A stretch of 64,000 nt of DNA, from contig NZ_JAUSVX010000022.1 in assembly GCF_030814995.1 (NCBI RefSeq), forward strand, positions 57,927-121,926, read 5' to 3'. Position numbers and translations under genes: made by a program. Source of the stretch: Labrys wisconsinensis. Its GTDB lineage: Bacteria; Pseudomonadota; Alphaproteobacteria; Rhizobiales; Labraceae. The notes under the pieces were generated by a model. That model was not told the DNA's origin. It saw only the letters and a list, made by a program, of their open reading frames with translations, and did not search any database. Of the stretch, positions 17,335 through 26,317 are shown in pieces (positions within the stretch are counted from its first letter, which is position 1; every line of letters starts with the position of its first letter).

Positions 17335-18300
17335 ATGTCGGCAACACCTCCGAAATATCCTGCGGACCGTCCGGCCTGCGTCGTCACCGGGCCGACCTCC
17401 GGCATCGGTCGTGCCACGGCGCTCGAGCTGGCCAGGCACGGCACGGTCGTGCTGGTCGGCCGAAACCGGAGCAAGCTCGCCGAGGTGCAGACGGCCATCG
17501 AGCGACAGGGACGGCACGCGGTTTCGGTCGTGTGCGATCTGTCGGATATCGCCAGCGTGCGGCGCGCGGCCGCTGAGATCATCGCGCTGCGTCTTCCGAT
17601 CGCCGGCCTGGTCAACAACGCCGGCATCATGCAGGTGCATCCGACGAAGAACGCCCTGGGCTGGGACATGACGTTCGCGACGAACCACCTCGGCCCGTTC
17701 GCGCTGACCGAGGCGCTCGCGCCGCATCTTGCCGATGGCGCGAACGTCGTCTTCGTCGCGTCTGCCGTGGAAGATCCCGAGCGCAGGCCGGCGAAGGCCG
17801 TCGGCTTCCGCGGCGGCCGCTATATCTCGGCGGAAGCGTGCGCGCGCGGCGAGTGGAAACCGGGCGGCTCCAGGATGCCGGGCGCGGACGCCTACGCCAC
17901 GTCGAAGCAGTGCACCCTCGCCACGGCGATGGCGTTCGCCCGCGACACGCCGCGGCTGCGCTTCAACGCGGTCGAGCCGGGCGTCAATCCGACCACCGGC
18001 CTCGCGCGCGACGCCAACGCCTTCGTGCGGCTGCTGTCGCGCTCCATCATTCCGCTGCTCGTGCCGCTGCTCATGCCCTTCATGACGTTCCTGAGCACCC
18101 CGAAGCGAGCCGCGCGCGTGGTCGCAAAAATCCTGCTCGACGAGTCCGGTCGGACCGGCATCTACTACGACGAAGGCGGCCGCCCGATGCCCGGGTCGAC
18201 GCTCGTCCGCGACCCGGCGTTCCAGGACCGCGTTGTCGCCGAGACGCGCGCCTTGCTGTCGTCGGTGCCTAGGCCGGCAGGACGATCACCTTCGTCTTGA
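17335..18300 (+). CDS. SDR-family oxidoreductase (atypical, retinol-dehydrogenase/protochlorophyllide-reductase-like)
   Basis: A 321-residue SDR starting at the ATG that follows CAGGAGG. The cofactor motif TGPTSGIG (about 18-25) and LVGRNRSKL match the group that includes RDH/WWOX- and protochlorophyllide-reductase-like proteins. NNAGIM and the catalytic YATSK (Y and K retained) are present. It has a long insertion between the serine region and the YxxxK motif and a hydrophobic stretch SIIPLLVPLLMPFMTFL near residue 240, so membrane association is possible. Its 3' end overlaps the convergent L,D-transpeptidase-like gene by 32 bases. Confidence 0.88.
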   Translation: MSATPPKYPADRPACVVTGPTSGIGRATALELARHGTVVLVGRNRSKLAEVQTAIERQGRHAVSVVCDLSDIASVRRAAAEIIALRLPIAGLVNNAGIMQVHPTKNALGWDMTFATNHLGPFALTEALAPHLADGANVVFVASAVEDPERRPAKAVGFRGGRYISAEACARGEWKPGGSRMPGADAYATSKQCTLATAMAFARDTPRLRFNAVEPGVNPTTGLARDANAFVRLLSRSIIPLLVPLLMPFMTFLSTPKRAARVVAKILLDESGRTGIYYDEGGRPMPGSTLVRDPAFQDRVVAETRALLSSVPRPAGRSPSS

Positions 18301-18964
18301 CCGGCGTCTTCGAATAGAGATCGATCATGTCCTGACTGAGCAGGCCGGTACAGCCGCTCGTAACGCCGGTCCCGATCGATTGGGCGATGCGGGTGCTGTA
18401 TATGGTGTAGAGCGTGTAGACGCCGTTCTGATAGAGATAGAGCGTGCGGGCGCCGAGCGGATTGTCGAGCCCTCCCGGCATGCCGGCGGCGTATTTGCCC
18501 GCCTCAGGCTGGCGCTGGATCATCTCCTTGGGCGGCGTCCAGGTGGCCCATTCGGCCTTGCGCCCGACATAGGCTTCGCCGCTCCACAGGAATCCGGCTC
18601 GGCCGACATTGGCGCCGTAGCGGGTGGCCTTGCCGTCGCCTTCGATGCGGTAGACGTAGTATTTGCCGGGATCGACGATGATCGTGCCGGGCGCTTCCTT
18701 GCTGTCGTAGCTGACCGTCCGGCGATAATATTTCGGATTGAGCTTGCTGACATCGGCCGCCGGAATCGGGAATTTCTCGTCCGGCACCGGCCCGTAGACC
18801 TTCTCCGCTTCGGCAAGGCTCATGCCGTCGGTCGCGCAACCGCCCAGCGCCAGCGCGCCGAGAGAGGCGGCAGAGCCTGCCAGGAACGACCGTCGGTTGA
18901 GAAGCCCTTGCCGAGCCACCTCGTCCATTTTGCGCGCAGCGGCAATCCCAGCGTCCATGATCAT
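18269..18964 (-). CDS. L,D-transpeptidase-like (YkuD domain) lipoprotein with altered active site
   Basis: A 231-residue exported protein. Residues 24-43 hold a twin-arginine/lipobox type signal (RRSFLAGSAASLGALALGGC), so it is probably a Tat-exported lipoprotein. The YkuD catalytic domain covers about 90-230, with the nucleophile cysteine in SGCTGLLSQDMIDLY. The usual upstream HGT of the family is replaced by YST (TIYSTRIAQSIG), the SHGC histidine is Ser and the Arg after SGCI is Gly. These could reflect a subfamily with altered chemistry. Canonical members make 3-3 peptidoglycan cross-links or attach lipoproteins. Start could also be the second Met, two codons on. Confidence 0.85.
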   Translation of the reverse strand: MIMDAGIAAARKMDEVARQGLLNRRSFLAGSAASLGALALGGCATDGMSLAEAEKVYGPVPDEKFPIPAADVSKLNPKYYRRTVSYDSKEAPGTIIVDPGKYYVYRIEGDGKATRYGANVGRAGFLWSGEAYVGRKAEWATWTPPKEMIQRQPEAGKYAAGMPGGLDNPLGARTLYLYQNGVYTLYTIYSTRIAQSIGTGVTSGCTGLLSQDMIDLYSKTPVKTKVIVLPA

Positions 18965-19152
18965 GACCCGGAGTTCCCCCTGTCCCGTTCCCCGATGAGA
19001 GAATACAACGACACAAACCTGGTAAACGTCTTGCTAAGCCGAGACTGACCGTACGCGGCGCAATTGGCAAGCCTGGGCCTTCGTTGCATGGGGCTCGCCA
19101 TGTATCAAGCTCGATAACCTCCCCGGGTGTCATGATCTCTGCGCAGGCGTAG

Positions 19153-19923
19153 CTAGGACGTCTGCGCATCCCCGGGCGTCAAGTCCGGCAGGCGCGCCAT
19201 CAGCCCGCCGTCGACCACCAGGGTCGTGCCCGTCACCATGCGCGAGGCCTCCTCGGCCAGGAACAGCGCCGCATTGGCGATGTCCTCCGGCCGGCCCGCC
19301 ACGCCCATCGGCACGGTCGCTGCCAGGCCCTGCCGGAACGGCGCCGAGCGGAACTGGGCGCTGTTGCGCGGCACCTCCACCGGCCCCGGCGCGATCATGT
19401 TGGCGCGGATGCCGTGGGCCGCCAGATCCACCGCCATGGCGCGGGTCAAGAGGGCGACGCCGCCCTTCGAGGCGACATAAGGCGAGGCCGCCGCCTCTGC
19501 CGCCAGGGCATTGACCGAGCCGATGGTGATCAGGCTGCCGCCGCGGCCGCCGGCGATCATCGCCCGGGCGGCGGCACGGCAGGCCCGGAAGGTGCCGCCG
19601 AGATTGACGGCGAGATAGCTGTCCCATTCCGCGTCGGTCACGTCGGGAAAGCGGCCGCGCCCGCCGGTCAGGGCCGCGGCCGTGACCAGGATGTCGAGCC
19701 GCCCTTCGAGCCGCGCCAGGGCGTCGGCCATGGCGGTCTCGACCGCGTCGGGGACGGCGACGTCGCAGCGCAGGAACGCGTCGAGCCCGTGGCGGGCCGG
19801 CGCTGTCTTGTCGAGGCCGACGACGCGCGCGCCCTCGGCCCGGAAGCCGGTGGCGATGGCACCGCCGATGCCGCCGGCGGCGCCGGTGACGATGGCGGAG
19901 AGGCCGGCGAGGCGTGGGGCCAT
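19153..19923 (-). CDS. SDR-family dehydrogenase, last gene of the M81/ABC operon
   Basis: A 256-residue classical SDR with cofactor motif TGAAGGIG (about 14-21) and acidic D38 after the second strand (GLDKT), favouring NAD+. The catalytic serine is in TIGSVNA and Tyr-Lys in YVASKGG; the sequence ends with VVDGGLMA. The NNAG motif is replaced by VTAAALTG. It starts 11 bases after the ATPase stop, so it is the sixth gene of the minus-strand operon that begins with the M81 gene at 26250 under LacI operators. A dehydrogenase acting on the imported compound is the natural reading. Confidence 0.9.
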   Translation of the reverse strand: MAPRLAGLSAIVTGAAGGIGGAIATGFRAEGARVVGLDKTAPARHGLDAFLRCDVAVPDAVETAMADALARLEGRLDILVTAAALTGGRGRFPDVTDAEWDSYLAVNLGGTFRACRAAARAMIAGGRGGSLITIGSVNALAAEAAASPYVASKGGVALLTRAMAVDLAAHGIRANMIAPGPVEVPRNSAQFRSAPFRQGLAATVPMGVAGRPEDIANAALFLAEEASRMVTGTTLVVDGGLMARLPDLTPGDAQTS

Positions 19924-19934
19924 GGTGCGTCTCC

Positions 19935-21023
19935 TCAGCGGGCCGTGGCGAGGCCGGGCGTCAGCACCGCCGTGCCGCCCTGGCGCTCGAAGAGATAGAG
20001 CATCGCGGGGTCGATGCGCACGCCGACGACGTCGCCGGCCCGGGCCGGCTCGGTCGGGCCGGACTGCGCGATCAGCCGGCCATGGGGCGAGGAGAGATGC
20101 ACGATGCTGGCGGCGCCGAGATGCTCGACCACGTCGACCCGCATGGCCGGCGCCGCCGTCGGGGCGAGGGCGAGGTCCTCGGCCCTGAGGCCGAGACGAT
20201 AGGTCTCGCCGGTGCGCAGCCGGGCTCGCACCGGCTCGGGCAGGGGCAGCGCGGCGCCGAGCAGCCGCAGGCTGCCGTCCTCGTCCAGGGTGGCGTCGAC
20301 CACCGACATCGGCGGGCTGCCGACGAAGGTGGCGACGAACAGGTTGGCCGGGCTGCGATAGATGGCGAGCGGCGTGTCGAACTGCTGCAGCACGCCGTGC
20401 CGGAACACGGCGATGCGGTCGCTCATCGTCATCGCCTCGGCCTGGTCGTGCGTGACGTAGACGGCCGTGGTGTCGAGCTCGGCGAACAGGCGCTTGAGCT
20501 CGACGCGGGTCTGGACCCGCAGCACCGCATCGAGGTTGGACAGGGGCTCGTCCAGGAGGAAGACATGCGGGTCGCGCACGAAGGCGCGGCCGAGCGCCAC
20601 GCGCTGGCGCTGCCCGCCCGAGAGCTGCCTGGGGTAGCGGCCGAGCACGTCTTTCAGCTCCAGCCGCTCGGCGGCATCGGCGACGCGCCGACCGATCTCG
20701 CTCCGGTCGAGATTGCGCACCCGCAGGGCAAAGCCGATATTCTCGGCCACCGTCATGTGGGGATAGAGGGCATAGCCCTGGAACACCATGGCGAAGTTGC
20801 GCAGCCGCGGCGGCACCCTCGTGACGTCGCCGCCATCCATCAGGATGCGGCCGCGGCTCGGCGTCTCCAGGCCGGCGATCATGTTGAGGGTCGTGGTCTT
20901 GCCGCAGCCGGAGGGGCCGAGGAAGGAGACGAACTCCCGGTCGCGGATCTCCAGATCGAGGGCCTTGACCGCCGCCACCGAGCCGAAGGACTTCCAGACG
21001 TCTGCGAGCATCAGGCCTGCCAT
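19935..21023 (-). CDS. Sugar-type ABC transporter ATP-binding protein (MalK/UgpC family)
   Basis: A 362-residue ATPase. Walker A is GPSGCGKTT (about 36-44), the Q-loop VFQGYALYPHM, the signature LSGGQRQR and Walker B LLDEPLSNLD are all present, and a C-terminal TOBE/MalK regulatory domain covers about 240-362. GGGG precedes the ATG at about seven bases. The adjacent permease ends 2 bases upstream. It powers the importer built from the proteins at 21026-21901, 21903-22835 and 23361-24707. Confidence 0.95.
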   Translation of the reverse strand: MAGLMLADVWKSFGSVAAVKALDLEIRDREFVSFLGPSGCGKTTTLNMIAGLETPSRGRILMDGGDVTRVPPRLRNFAMVFQGYALYPHMTVAENIGFALRVRNLDRSEIGRRVADAAERLELKDVLGRYPRQLSGGQRQRVALGRAFVRDPHVFLLDEPLSNLDAVLRVQTRVELKRLFAELDTTAVYVTHDQAEAMTMSDRIAVFRHGVLQQFDTPLAIYRSPANLFVATFVGSPPMSVVDATLDEDGSLRLLGAALPLPEPVRARLRTGETYRLGLRAEDLALAPTAAPAMRVDVVEHLGAASIVHLSSPHGRLIAQSGPTEPARAGDVVGVRIDPAMLYLFERQGGTAVLTPGLATAR

Positions 21024-21025
21024 GG

Positions 21026-21901
21026 TCACCCCTTGACCGCGCCGGCGGTGAGGCCGCGCACGAGATAGCGTTGCGCCGCGAGCGCCAGCAGCATCACCGG
21101 CAGCACGATGATCGTGCCCATCGCCGACATCGGCCCCCAGGCCGTGCCCTTGTCGGTGATGAAGCCGGAGATCTCCACCGGCAGCGTCCTGGCGTTGAGC
21201 GGCCCGACGGCCGAGGCGAACAGGAATTCGTTCCAGGAGAAGAAGGCGGTGAGCAGCGCCGCCGTGGCGATGGCCGGCATGGTCAGCGGCAGGACGATGA
21301 CGAAGAAGCGCCGCAGGAGCCCGCAGCCGTCCATCATGGCGGACTGCTCGATCTGGCGCGGGAAATCCTCGAAGAAGGCGAGCATCAGCCAGACCACCAC
21401 CGGCAGCGTCATGCTGACATGGGCGATGACCACCGCGGCATAGGTGTCGCGCAGCCCGAGATCGCGCATCAGCACGAAATAGGGGATGGCGATGGTGATC
21501 TTGGGATAGAAGCGCACGATCAGGAAGGTCAGCCCGATCACGGTCGAAAGGCGGAAGGGCAGCCGCAGCCGCGCCAGAGCATAGGCGACGAGGCAGCCGG
21601 TCGAGACCGAGATCAGCGTGGTCGCCGTGGTGACCACGAGCGAGTTCAGGAGGATGTGGAGGGTGGTGCTGTCGGCGCTCAGCACGGCGGCATAGTAATC
21701 GAAGGTGAGCCGCGACGGCCACAGCCCCGCCTTGTCCGAGAGGAACTCGTCGGCCGGCCGGAGGCTGTTGCCGAACAGCACGAAGAACGGCGCCAGCGCC
21801 ACTGCCAGGGCGAGGAGGATGCCGGCGGCGAGCGCCGCCGGGCGGATGAGGCCGCCGAGACGGCCGGGTGCGGCTTCGGCGGGACGAGGCGCGGCCGCCA
21901 T
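21026..21901 (-). CDS. Sugar-type ABC transporter permease, MalG family
   Basis: A 291-residue inner-membrane protein with six predicted helices, the first at about 20-42. The EAA loop reads IEQSAMMDGCGLLRRFFVIVLPLTMP around 188-213. The C-terminal RYLVRGLTAGAVKG is the classic MalG-type ending and makes contact with the ATPase. It starts one base after the stop of its partner permease. It forms the transmembrane heterodimer of the LacI-regulated importer. Confidence 0.95.
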   Translation of the reverse strand: MAAAPRPAEAAPGRLGGLIRPAALAAGILLALAVALAPFFVLFGNSLRPADEFLSDKAGLWPSRLTFDYYAAVLSADSTTLHILLNSLVVTTATTLISVSTGCLVAYALARLRLPFRLSTVIGLTFLIVRFYPKITIAIPYFVLMRDLGLRDTYAAVVIAHVSMTLPVVVWLMLAFFEDFPRQIEQSAMMDGCGLLRRFFVIVLPLTMPAIATAALLTAFFSWNEFLFASAVGPLNARTLPVEISGFITDKGTAWGPMSAMGTIIVLPVMLLALAAQRYLVRGLTAGAVKG

Positions 21902-21902
21902 C

Positions 21903-22835
21903 TCAGGCCTCCTTCTGCCAGCGCGCGATCCGCGCTCGCCAGGCCAGCAGGCCTGCGACCAGCAGCATGCAGCCGAGCAGCGTCGTCCAGGAGATCGCCG
22001 CGGCGTAGCTGATGTTGAAGTAGCGCAGGCCCTGCTGGTAGATCCAGAAGCTCAGCGTGTGGGTGGCGAAGCCCGGCCCGCCGAAGGTGGTGGTGAAGAC
22101 CACGTCGAGCGTCAGCAGCGCGTCGAGCAGGCGGAACATCACCACCAGGAGGCCGACCGGCGCCAGCATCGGCAGGATCACCATGCGCAGGATCTGCCAG
22201 GGCGTGGCGCCGTCCACCTCCGCCGCCCGCAGCACCTCGGCCGGCAGCGAGGCGAGCGCCGCCGCGAAGATGACGAACACGAACGGCGTCCATTCCCACA
22301 CGTCGATGATGACGATCGACACCATGGCCAGCGTCGGGTCGCCGAGCCAGTCGGGCGTCGGCAGCCCGAGGTCGCGCAGCACCTGGTTGACCGGTCCGAC
22401 CCGGGCGCTCAGCATCATGCGCCAGATCGTGCCGACCGCGACCGGCGCGATCACCATCGGCAGGATCAGGATGGTGCGGGCGAGGCGCAGCGCCCGGCTC
22501 TCGCCGAGGGTGACATAGGCGAGCGTGAAGCCGAGGATCGTCTGGGCGGCGGTGCTCGCCAGGGCGAACCAGATCGTGCGCCAGACCGCCTGCGCCAGCA
22601 CGCCGTCGCTGCCCATGCGGGTGTAGTTGGCGAGGCCGACGAAGCCGCCGGGCGTCATCGAGCGCGACAGCGTCCAGTCGACCAGGGAGATATAGAGCGA
22701 ATAGGCGAGGGGATAGAACTGGGCGACGACGATGATCGTCACCGCCGGCGCCATGAAGGCGAGGAGGATGCCGCGCTCGCCGATCCCGCTTTCCAGCCGG
22801 TCGGCGAGGGCCCATATCGATCGCGACAGCTGCAT
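21903..22835 (-). CDS. Sugar-type ABC transporter permease, MalF family
   Basis: A 310-residue membrane protein with six predicted helices. The ATG at 22835 is chosen over far-upstream in-frame codons because those would translate the intergenic repeats. The EAA loop is LRAAEVDGATPWQILRMVILPML, around 200-222. The gene is separated from the binding-protein gene upstream by about 525 bases of nested palindromes, unlike the tight spacing of the rest of the operon. Confidence 0.93.
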   Translation of the reverse strand: MQLSRSIWALADRLESGIGERGILLAFMAPAVTIIVVAQFYPLAYSLYISLVDWTLSRSMTPGGFVGLANYTRMGSDGVLAQAVWRTIWFALASTAAQTILGFTLAYVTLGESRALRLARTILILPMVIAPVAVGTIWRMMLSARVGPVNQVLRDLGLPTPDWLGDPTLAMVSIVIIDVWEWTPFVFVIFAAALASLPAEVLRAAEVDGATPWQILRMVILPMLAPVGLLVVMFRLLDALLTLDVVFTTTFGGPGFATHTLSFWIYQQGLRYFNISYAAAISWTTLLGCMLLVAGLLAWRARIARWQKEA

Positions 22836-22879
22836 GCGTTCCGTCCTCGCGCTGAATGGGCATTCGCAGATAGATACGC

Positions 22880-23265
22880 CGCGCTTTCCGCCGTCATGGC
22901 CGGGCTGGTCCCGGCCATCCACGCGAACGCGACGTCGGCCGGTGTTCCCCGCGAGATCGGATTCGATCTCGCCAGGGATGGCCGGATCAAGTCCCATAGG
23001 CGCTAAGATAAGGCCTGCCGGGAGGCAAATATCGCGCTGTGCGTGACGCGCCTTTGTAAGATTTGCGCGACGCCTGTGCCTTCCCTCCCCCTTGTGGGGA
23101 GGGATAAAGGGTGGGGGTCGTAGACATCGGTCTCGACATATCCTGATGGACCCCCACCCCTTACCCCTCCCCACAAGGGGGAGGGGATTGATCGACGTCG
23201 CGCCCAACTGGCCACCACCTTCTTATCTTAGCGCCTATGGGATCAAGTTCGGCCATGACGGGCCG
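22880..23265. repeat. Nested inverted-repeat block between binding-protein and permease genes
   Basis: This 525-base gene-free gap holds at least three layers of symmetry. The outermost is a GTCATGGCCGGGCTGGTCCC-type repeat on the left facing a GGCCATGACGG copy on the right. Inside, perfect 21-base arms lie at 22992-23012 and 23222-23242. The innermost is a pair of halves at 23083-23119 and 23149-23186, themselves containing CTCCCCCTTGTGGGGAG-type dyads, that also occurs at 35240, 55281 and 60910. Transcribed, it would fold into a very stable structure right after the binding-protein gene. No coding potential was seen. Confidence 0.88.
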
Positions 23266-23360
23266 CCTCACTTGTCCCCGGACGACGCCTTGCTGCAGAG
23301 CGTGTTCGACGAAAGCCAAATTTGGGTCGGCAGGCCCGCGCACCGGTTCCGCGCCCCGCG

Positions 23361-24707
23361 TCAGCGCGCGGCGACCGCGCCGACGCTCCTGGCGGTCTCC
23401 ATCAGCGTCGGTGGCACCGGGAAATTGGCCCAGGCGGCGTTGATCGCGGCGACGCCGTCCTCCGGCGAGACGCGGCCATTGGCGATATCCTGCAGGGTGT
23501 TGTTGAGGAAATCCAACGCTTCGCCCGAAAGCACCGGATTCTGCGCCCGCGGCAGGTCGGCGAGCCTGGCGGGCCAGTCATGGGCATGGGCCGCCTTGAG
23601 CTCGGGGTCCTCGTAGAGCGCCTTCCAGGGCGAGCCGATGCCGAACCTCTCGTAGTTCTGCCTGGCGTTCTCCGGCCCGGCGAACGTCTTGATCCAGGCC
23701 CAGGCCAGGTCCTTGTCGGGGGCGGAATCCACCAGGAACAGCTGCCATTGGCTGAGATAGGGGAAGCCTGGCCCGGGGAAGGAGACCTGGTGCCAGTGCC
23801 CCTTGATCGGGCTGGCGTCCTCGTCGAGGAACTTGTTGGCGAAGGAGGGCCAGGTCACCAGCATGGCGGCCTTGCCGTCCCGGAACGCGGCGTTGGCCTC
23901 GTCGAAGGACATGGCGCTGCCCTGCTTGGGCAGGTGCTTCCACAGCTCGGCCAGCAGCTTGCCCGCCGCGGCCGCCTTGGCCGTGTCGAGCTCGTACCTG
24001 CCGGCGGCGTTGATGAAGGTGCCGGCATAGGCGCCGAGGAAGATGGCGCTGATCTGCTCGGGGCTGCCGGTGGGATGCGAGAAGCAGGCGACGCCCGGCA
24101 GCTTGCTCTCGATCGTCGGGCAGGCGGCGAGGAAATCGCTCCAGGTCTTGAAGCTCGCCTCGACGCCGGCCCGCTTCAGGAGATCGTCGTTGACCATGAC
24201 GCCGTAGACGTCGGTGCCGTAGGGAAAGCCGATCTGCTGGCCGTTGAAATATTCCGAGCGGCCGGGGTCCATCAGGCCCGGGATCATGCCGTCGGCCAGC
24301 TTGTCCTGCTTGATGCGGTCGCCGAGCGGCACGAAATGCGGATAGATGTCGACGAGATAGAAGCCGCCGCTCATCACCTGGTACTGGTTGGTGCCGGTGA
24401 CGACGTCGGTGATGTTGTTCTGCCGCAGGATCGCCCAGGGAAAGGCGGCGATCACCGTCTTGGCGCCGGTCCTGGCCTCGAAGGCGGGCGCCAGGCCGGC
24501 GGCGGCCTTGTCGTAGGTGCCGGAGGCCATCACCGAGAAGGTCAGCGTCTCGGCACCCGCGGGCGCGCCCGCGCCGAGGCCGGCGGCGAGCAGGGCGGCG
24601 CCGGCGAGCAGGCGCGCCGGCGCGCCGCGGCGTCGGCCATGGACGTGCCCCGCTTCGAGGCCGGGCTTCCGGCGACGCATGGTCCAGACGGTCTTCGCTC
24701 TCGACAT
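23361..24707 (-). CDS. Sugar-type ABC transporter substrate-binding protein (MalE/UgpB-like, SBP_bac_1)
   Basis: A 448-residue exported binding protein. The start at 24707 follows GGGAGGG. The N-terminus is unusually long and basic (two clusters of Arg in the first 28 residues) before a hydrophobic stretch ending at GAETLTFSV near residue 52. The mature part shows the family pattern: LAPAFEARTG, GFPYGTDVYGVMVNDDLLKRAG, DEANAAFRDGKAAMLVTWPS and a C-terminal helical region. It is encoded between the M81 gene and the permeases of the same operon. CUT1-type binding proteins take oligosaccharides and derivatised sugars, so the ligand is probably sugar-like, but this is a family tendency only. Confidence 0.92.
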   Translation of the reverse strand: MSRAKTVWTMRRRKPGLEAGHVHGRRRGAPARLLAGAALLAAGLGAGAPAGAETLTFSVMASGTYDKAAAGLAPAFEARTGAKTVIAAFPWAILRQNNITDVVTGTNQYQVMSGGFYLVDIYPHFVPLGDRIKQDKLADGMIPGLMDPGRSEYFNGQQIGFPYGTDVYGVMVNDDLLKRAGVEASFKTWSDFLAACPTIESKLPGVACFSHPTGSPEQISAIFLGAYAGTFINAAGRYELDTAKAAAAGKLLAELWKHLPKQGSAMSFDEANAAFRDGKAAMLVTWPSFANKFLDEDASPIKGHWHQVSFPGPGFPYLSQWQLFLVDSAPDKDLAWAWIKTFAGPENARQNYERFGIGSPWKALYEDPELKAAHAHDWPARLADLPRAQNPVLSGEALDFLNNTLQDIANGRVSPEDGVAAINAAWANFPVPPTLMETARSVGAVAAR

Positions 24708-24753
24708 CGCAGTCCCTCCCTTGTCGTTCCGGCGGCCCGCGGCGCCGCCAGGC

Positions 24754-26250
24754 CTAAGCACTCTCGGCGGCGTAGATCTCCGCCCGCGGCGTGAACGGGA
24801 CATCCGCGTCCAGCGGGAACATTGGCCGGCGGCAGACGCGGTGGCCGAGGGTCGGCAGGTTCGCCGAGGTCGAGCCGGCGACGTCGACGACGAGATTGCG
24901 CGCCGCCCAGGCGTCGTACATGTGGTGCTCGGCATGCGGCGACTTGACCACGACGAGGTCGTGGTCGACGGGGTCGATGCCGTTCGAATAATACATCGCC
25001 CGGTCGAACAGGCTGACCGAGCGCGTCAGCACCACGACCGTGAAATTGTCGAAGGTCAGCACCGCGGTCGGCCCGGCATCGAGCGGGATGCCCATGGTCT
25101 CCAGCCGCGAGCGGCCGTCGGACAGGAGCTGCACCCGCGCGCTGACCGCCATCGGGGGGAAGCGCCGGCGGTCGAGGCTGCCGCCGAGCGTCACCGCGAT
25201 GGTGGCGCCGACGCCGGCCCGGTGCGCCGCCGCGGCCGCCGGCGCGTCGACGATCTGGGCGAGGACGCGGCGGCCGTAGCCGGCGTCGCGAAGGCCCCTG
25301 ATCAGCAGGTTGGAATCGCCGCTGGCGCCGGAGGAGGGCGCGTCGGCGGCGTCGCTGAACACCACGGTCCCCGGCGTCGCCGTGGCAATGGCGATCGCCT
25401 CCGCCAGCGGCGTCAGCCGGGCCTGCATGCGCTTGCGCTCGGACCAGAAGGAGGCCGCGATCATCTCCGCCGCGACGGCCGCCTCGGCCGGGTCGCGCTC
25501 GGTCATGACGACCACCTGGCTGCCGAGCTCCGGCACGTCGGTGAAGGGATTGCCGATCATCACCCCGGCCGCCATCGCCGCGCCGCTGCCTTCCAGGTCG
25601 CGGCATGCGGCGAGGAAGGTGCCGTAGACGCCGGTATCGGTGATCAGCTCGTTGCCGCGCACCAGCGCCGGGATCGGCACGCGGACGATGTGCGTCCGAG
25701 GCCGCTCGCGCAGCAGCCGGAGCAGCACGCGGGCGGCGCGCGCGCCGGTGTCGGCGAAATCCCGGTGGGGGTAGGTGTAGTAGATGGCCAGGCCGTCCAC
25801 CGCCCGGATCATCCGCGCGGTCAGGATGCCGTGCAGGTCCAGCGAGACGACGATCGGCTTGTCCGGCCCGAGGCGCCTGCGGATCTCGCCGAGCAGATGG
25901 CCTTCCGGGTCGAGCTCGCCGTCGGCGGCCATGGCGCCGTGGAGCGAGACGAAGGCGGCGTCGATGCCGCCGGCGCTGTCGTCCACCGCAGCCAGCAGCT
26001 CGGAGGACAGGCGCCGCCAGCCCGAGGCCGAGAGCGGCCCGGCGCTGTCGGAGCGGGCGCCGTAGCCGGGCACGACCGTGACGTCGGCCTCGGCCTCCAG
26101 CACGCCGAGCGCGCCGCCGACGGCGGTGTTGAGGCCGCGCTGCCCCAGCATGGCGTCGCCGGGCTCGACGCGGAACTTGTCGTAGTCCGACGGCACCGGA
26201 TTGAACGAGGAGATCTCCTGCATGCATTCGAGGAGCAGCACCTTGACCAT
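24754..26250 (-). CDS. M81-family metallohydrolase (MlrC/microcystinase-like)
   Basis: A 498-residue protein. The start at 26250 is set by GGAGGG about eight bases upstream and by the conserved opening VLLLECMQEISSFNP, which aligns with the QETNTF-type N-terminus of MlrC proteins. Probable metal ligands are in SLHGAM (about 106-111) and VSLDLHG (about 140-146), the two conserved blocks of the N-terminal DUF1485 domain; an MlrC_C domain occupies roughly 300-490. MlrC cleaves linearised microcystin, but most M81 members have unknown substrates and occur beside ABC importers, as here. First gene of the LacI-controlled operon M81, binding protein, two permeases, ATPase, SDR. Confidence 0.88.
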   Translation of the reverse strand: MVKVLLLECMQEISSFNPVPSDYDKFRVEPGDAMLGQRGLNTAVGGALGVLEAEADVTVVPGYGARSDSAGPLSASGWRRLSSELLAAVDDSAGGIDAAFVSLHGAMAADGELDPEGHLLGEIRRRLGPDKPIVVSLDLHGILTARMIRAVDGLAIYYTYPHRDFADTGARAARVLLRLLRERPRTHIVRVPIPALVRGNELITDTGVYGTFLAACRDLEGSGAAMAAGVMIGNPFTDVPELGSQVVVMTERDPAEAAVAAEMIAASFWSERKRMQARLTPLAEAIAIATATPGTVVFSDAADAPSSGASGDSNLLIRGLRDAGYGRRVLAQIVDAPAAAAAHRAGVGATIAVTLGGSLDRRRFPPMAVSARVQLLSDGRSRLETMGIPLDAGPTAVLTFDNFTVVVLTRSVSLFDRAMYYSNGIDPVDHDLVVVKSPHAEHHMYDAWAARNLVVDVAGSTSANLPTLGHRVCRRPMFPLDADVPFTPRAEIYAAESA

Positions 26251-26317
26251 CGGCCGGACCCTCCGCAATCGGATTATCCGGTGGCCGGCAGGGGCTCCCG
26301 GGCTCGTCGGATGCGTG

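Noticed and set aside
16469..18300. Assignment of the two SDR genes to the LacI regulon
   Set aside because: No TGCATCCGGATGCA site lies upstream and a dedicated YqhC-like regulator is divergent.
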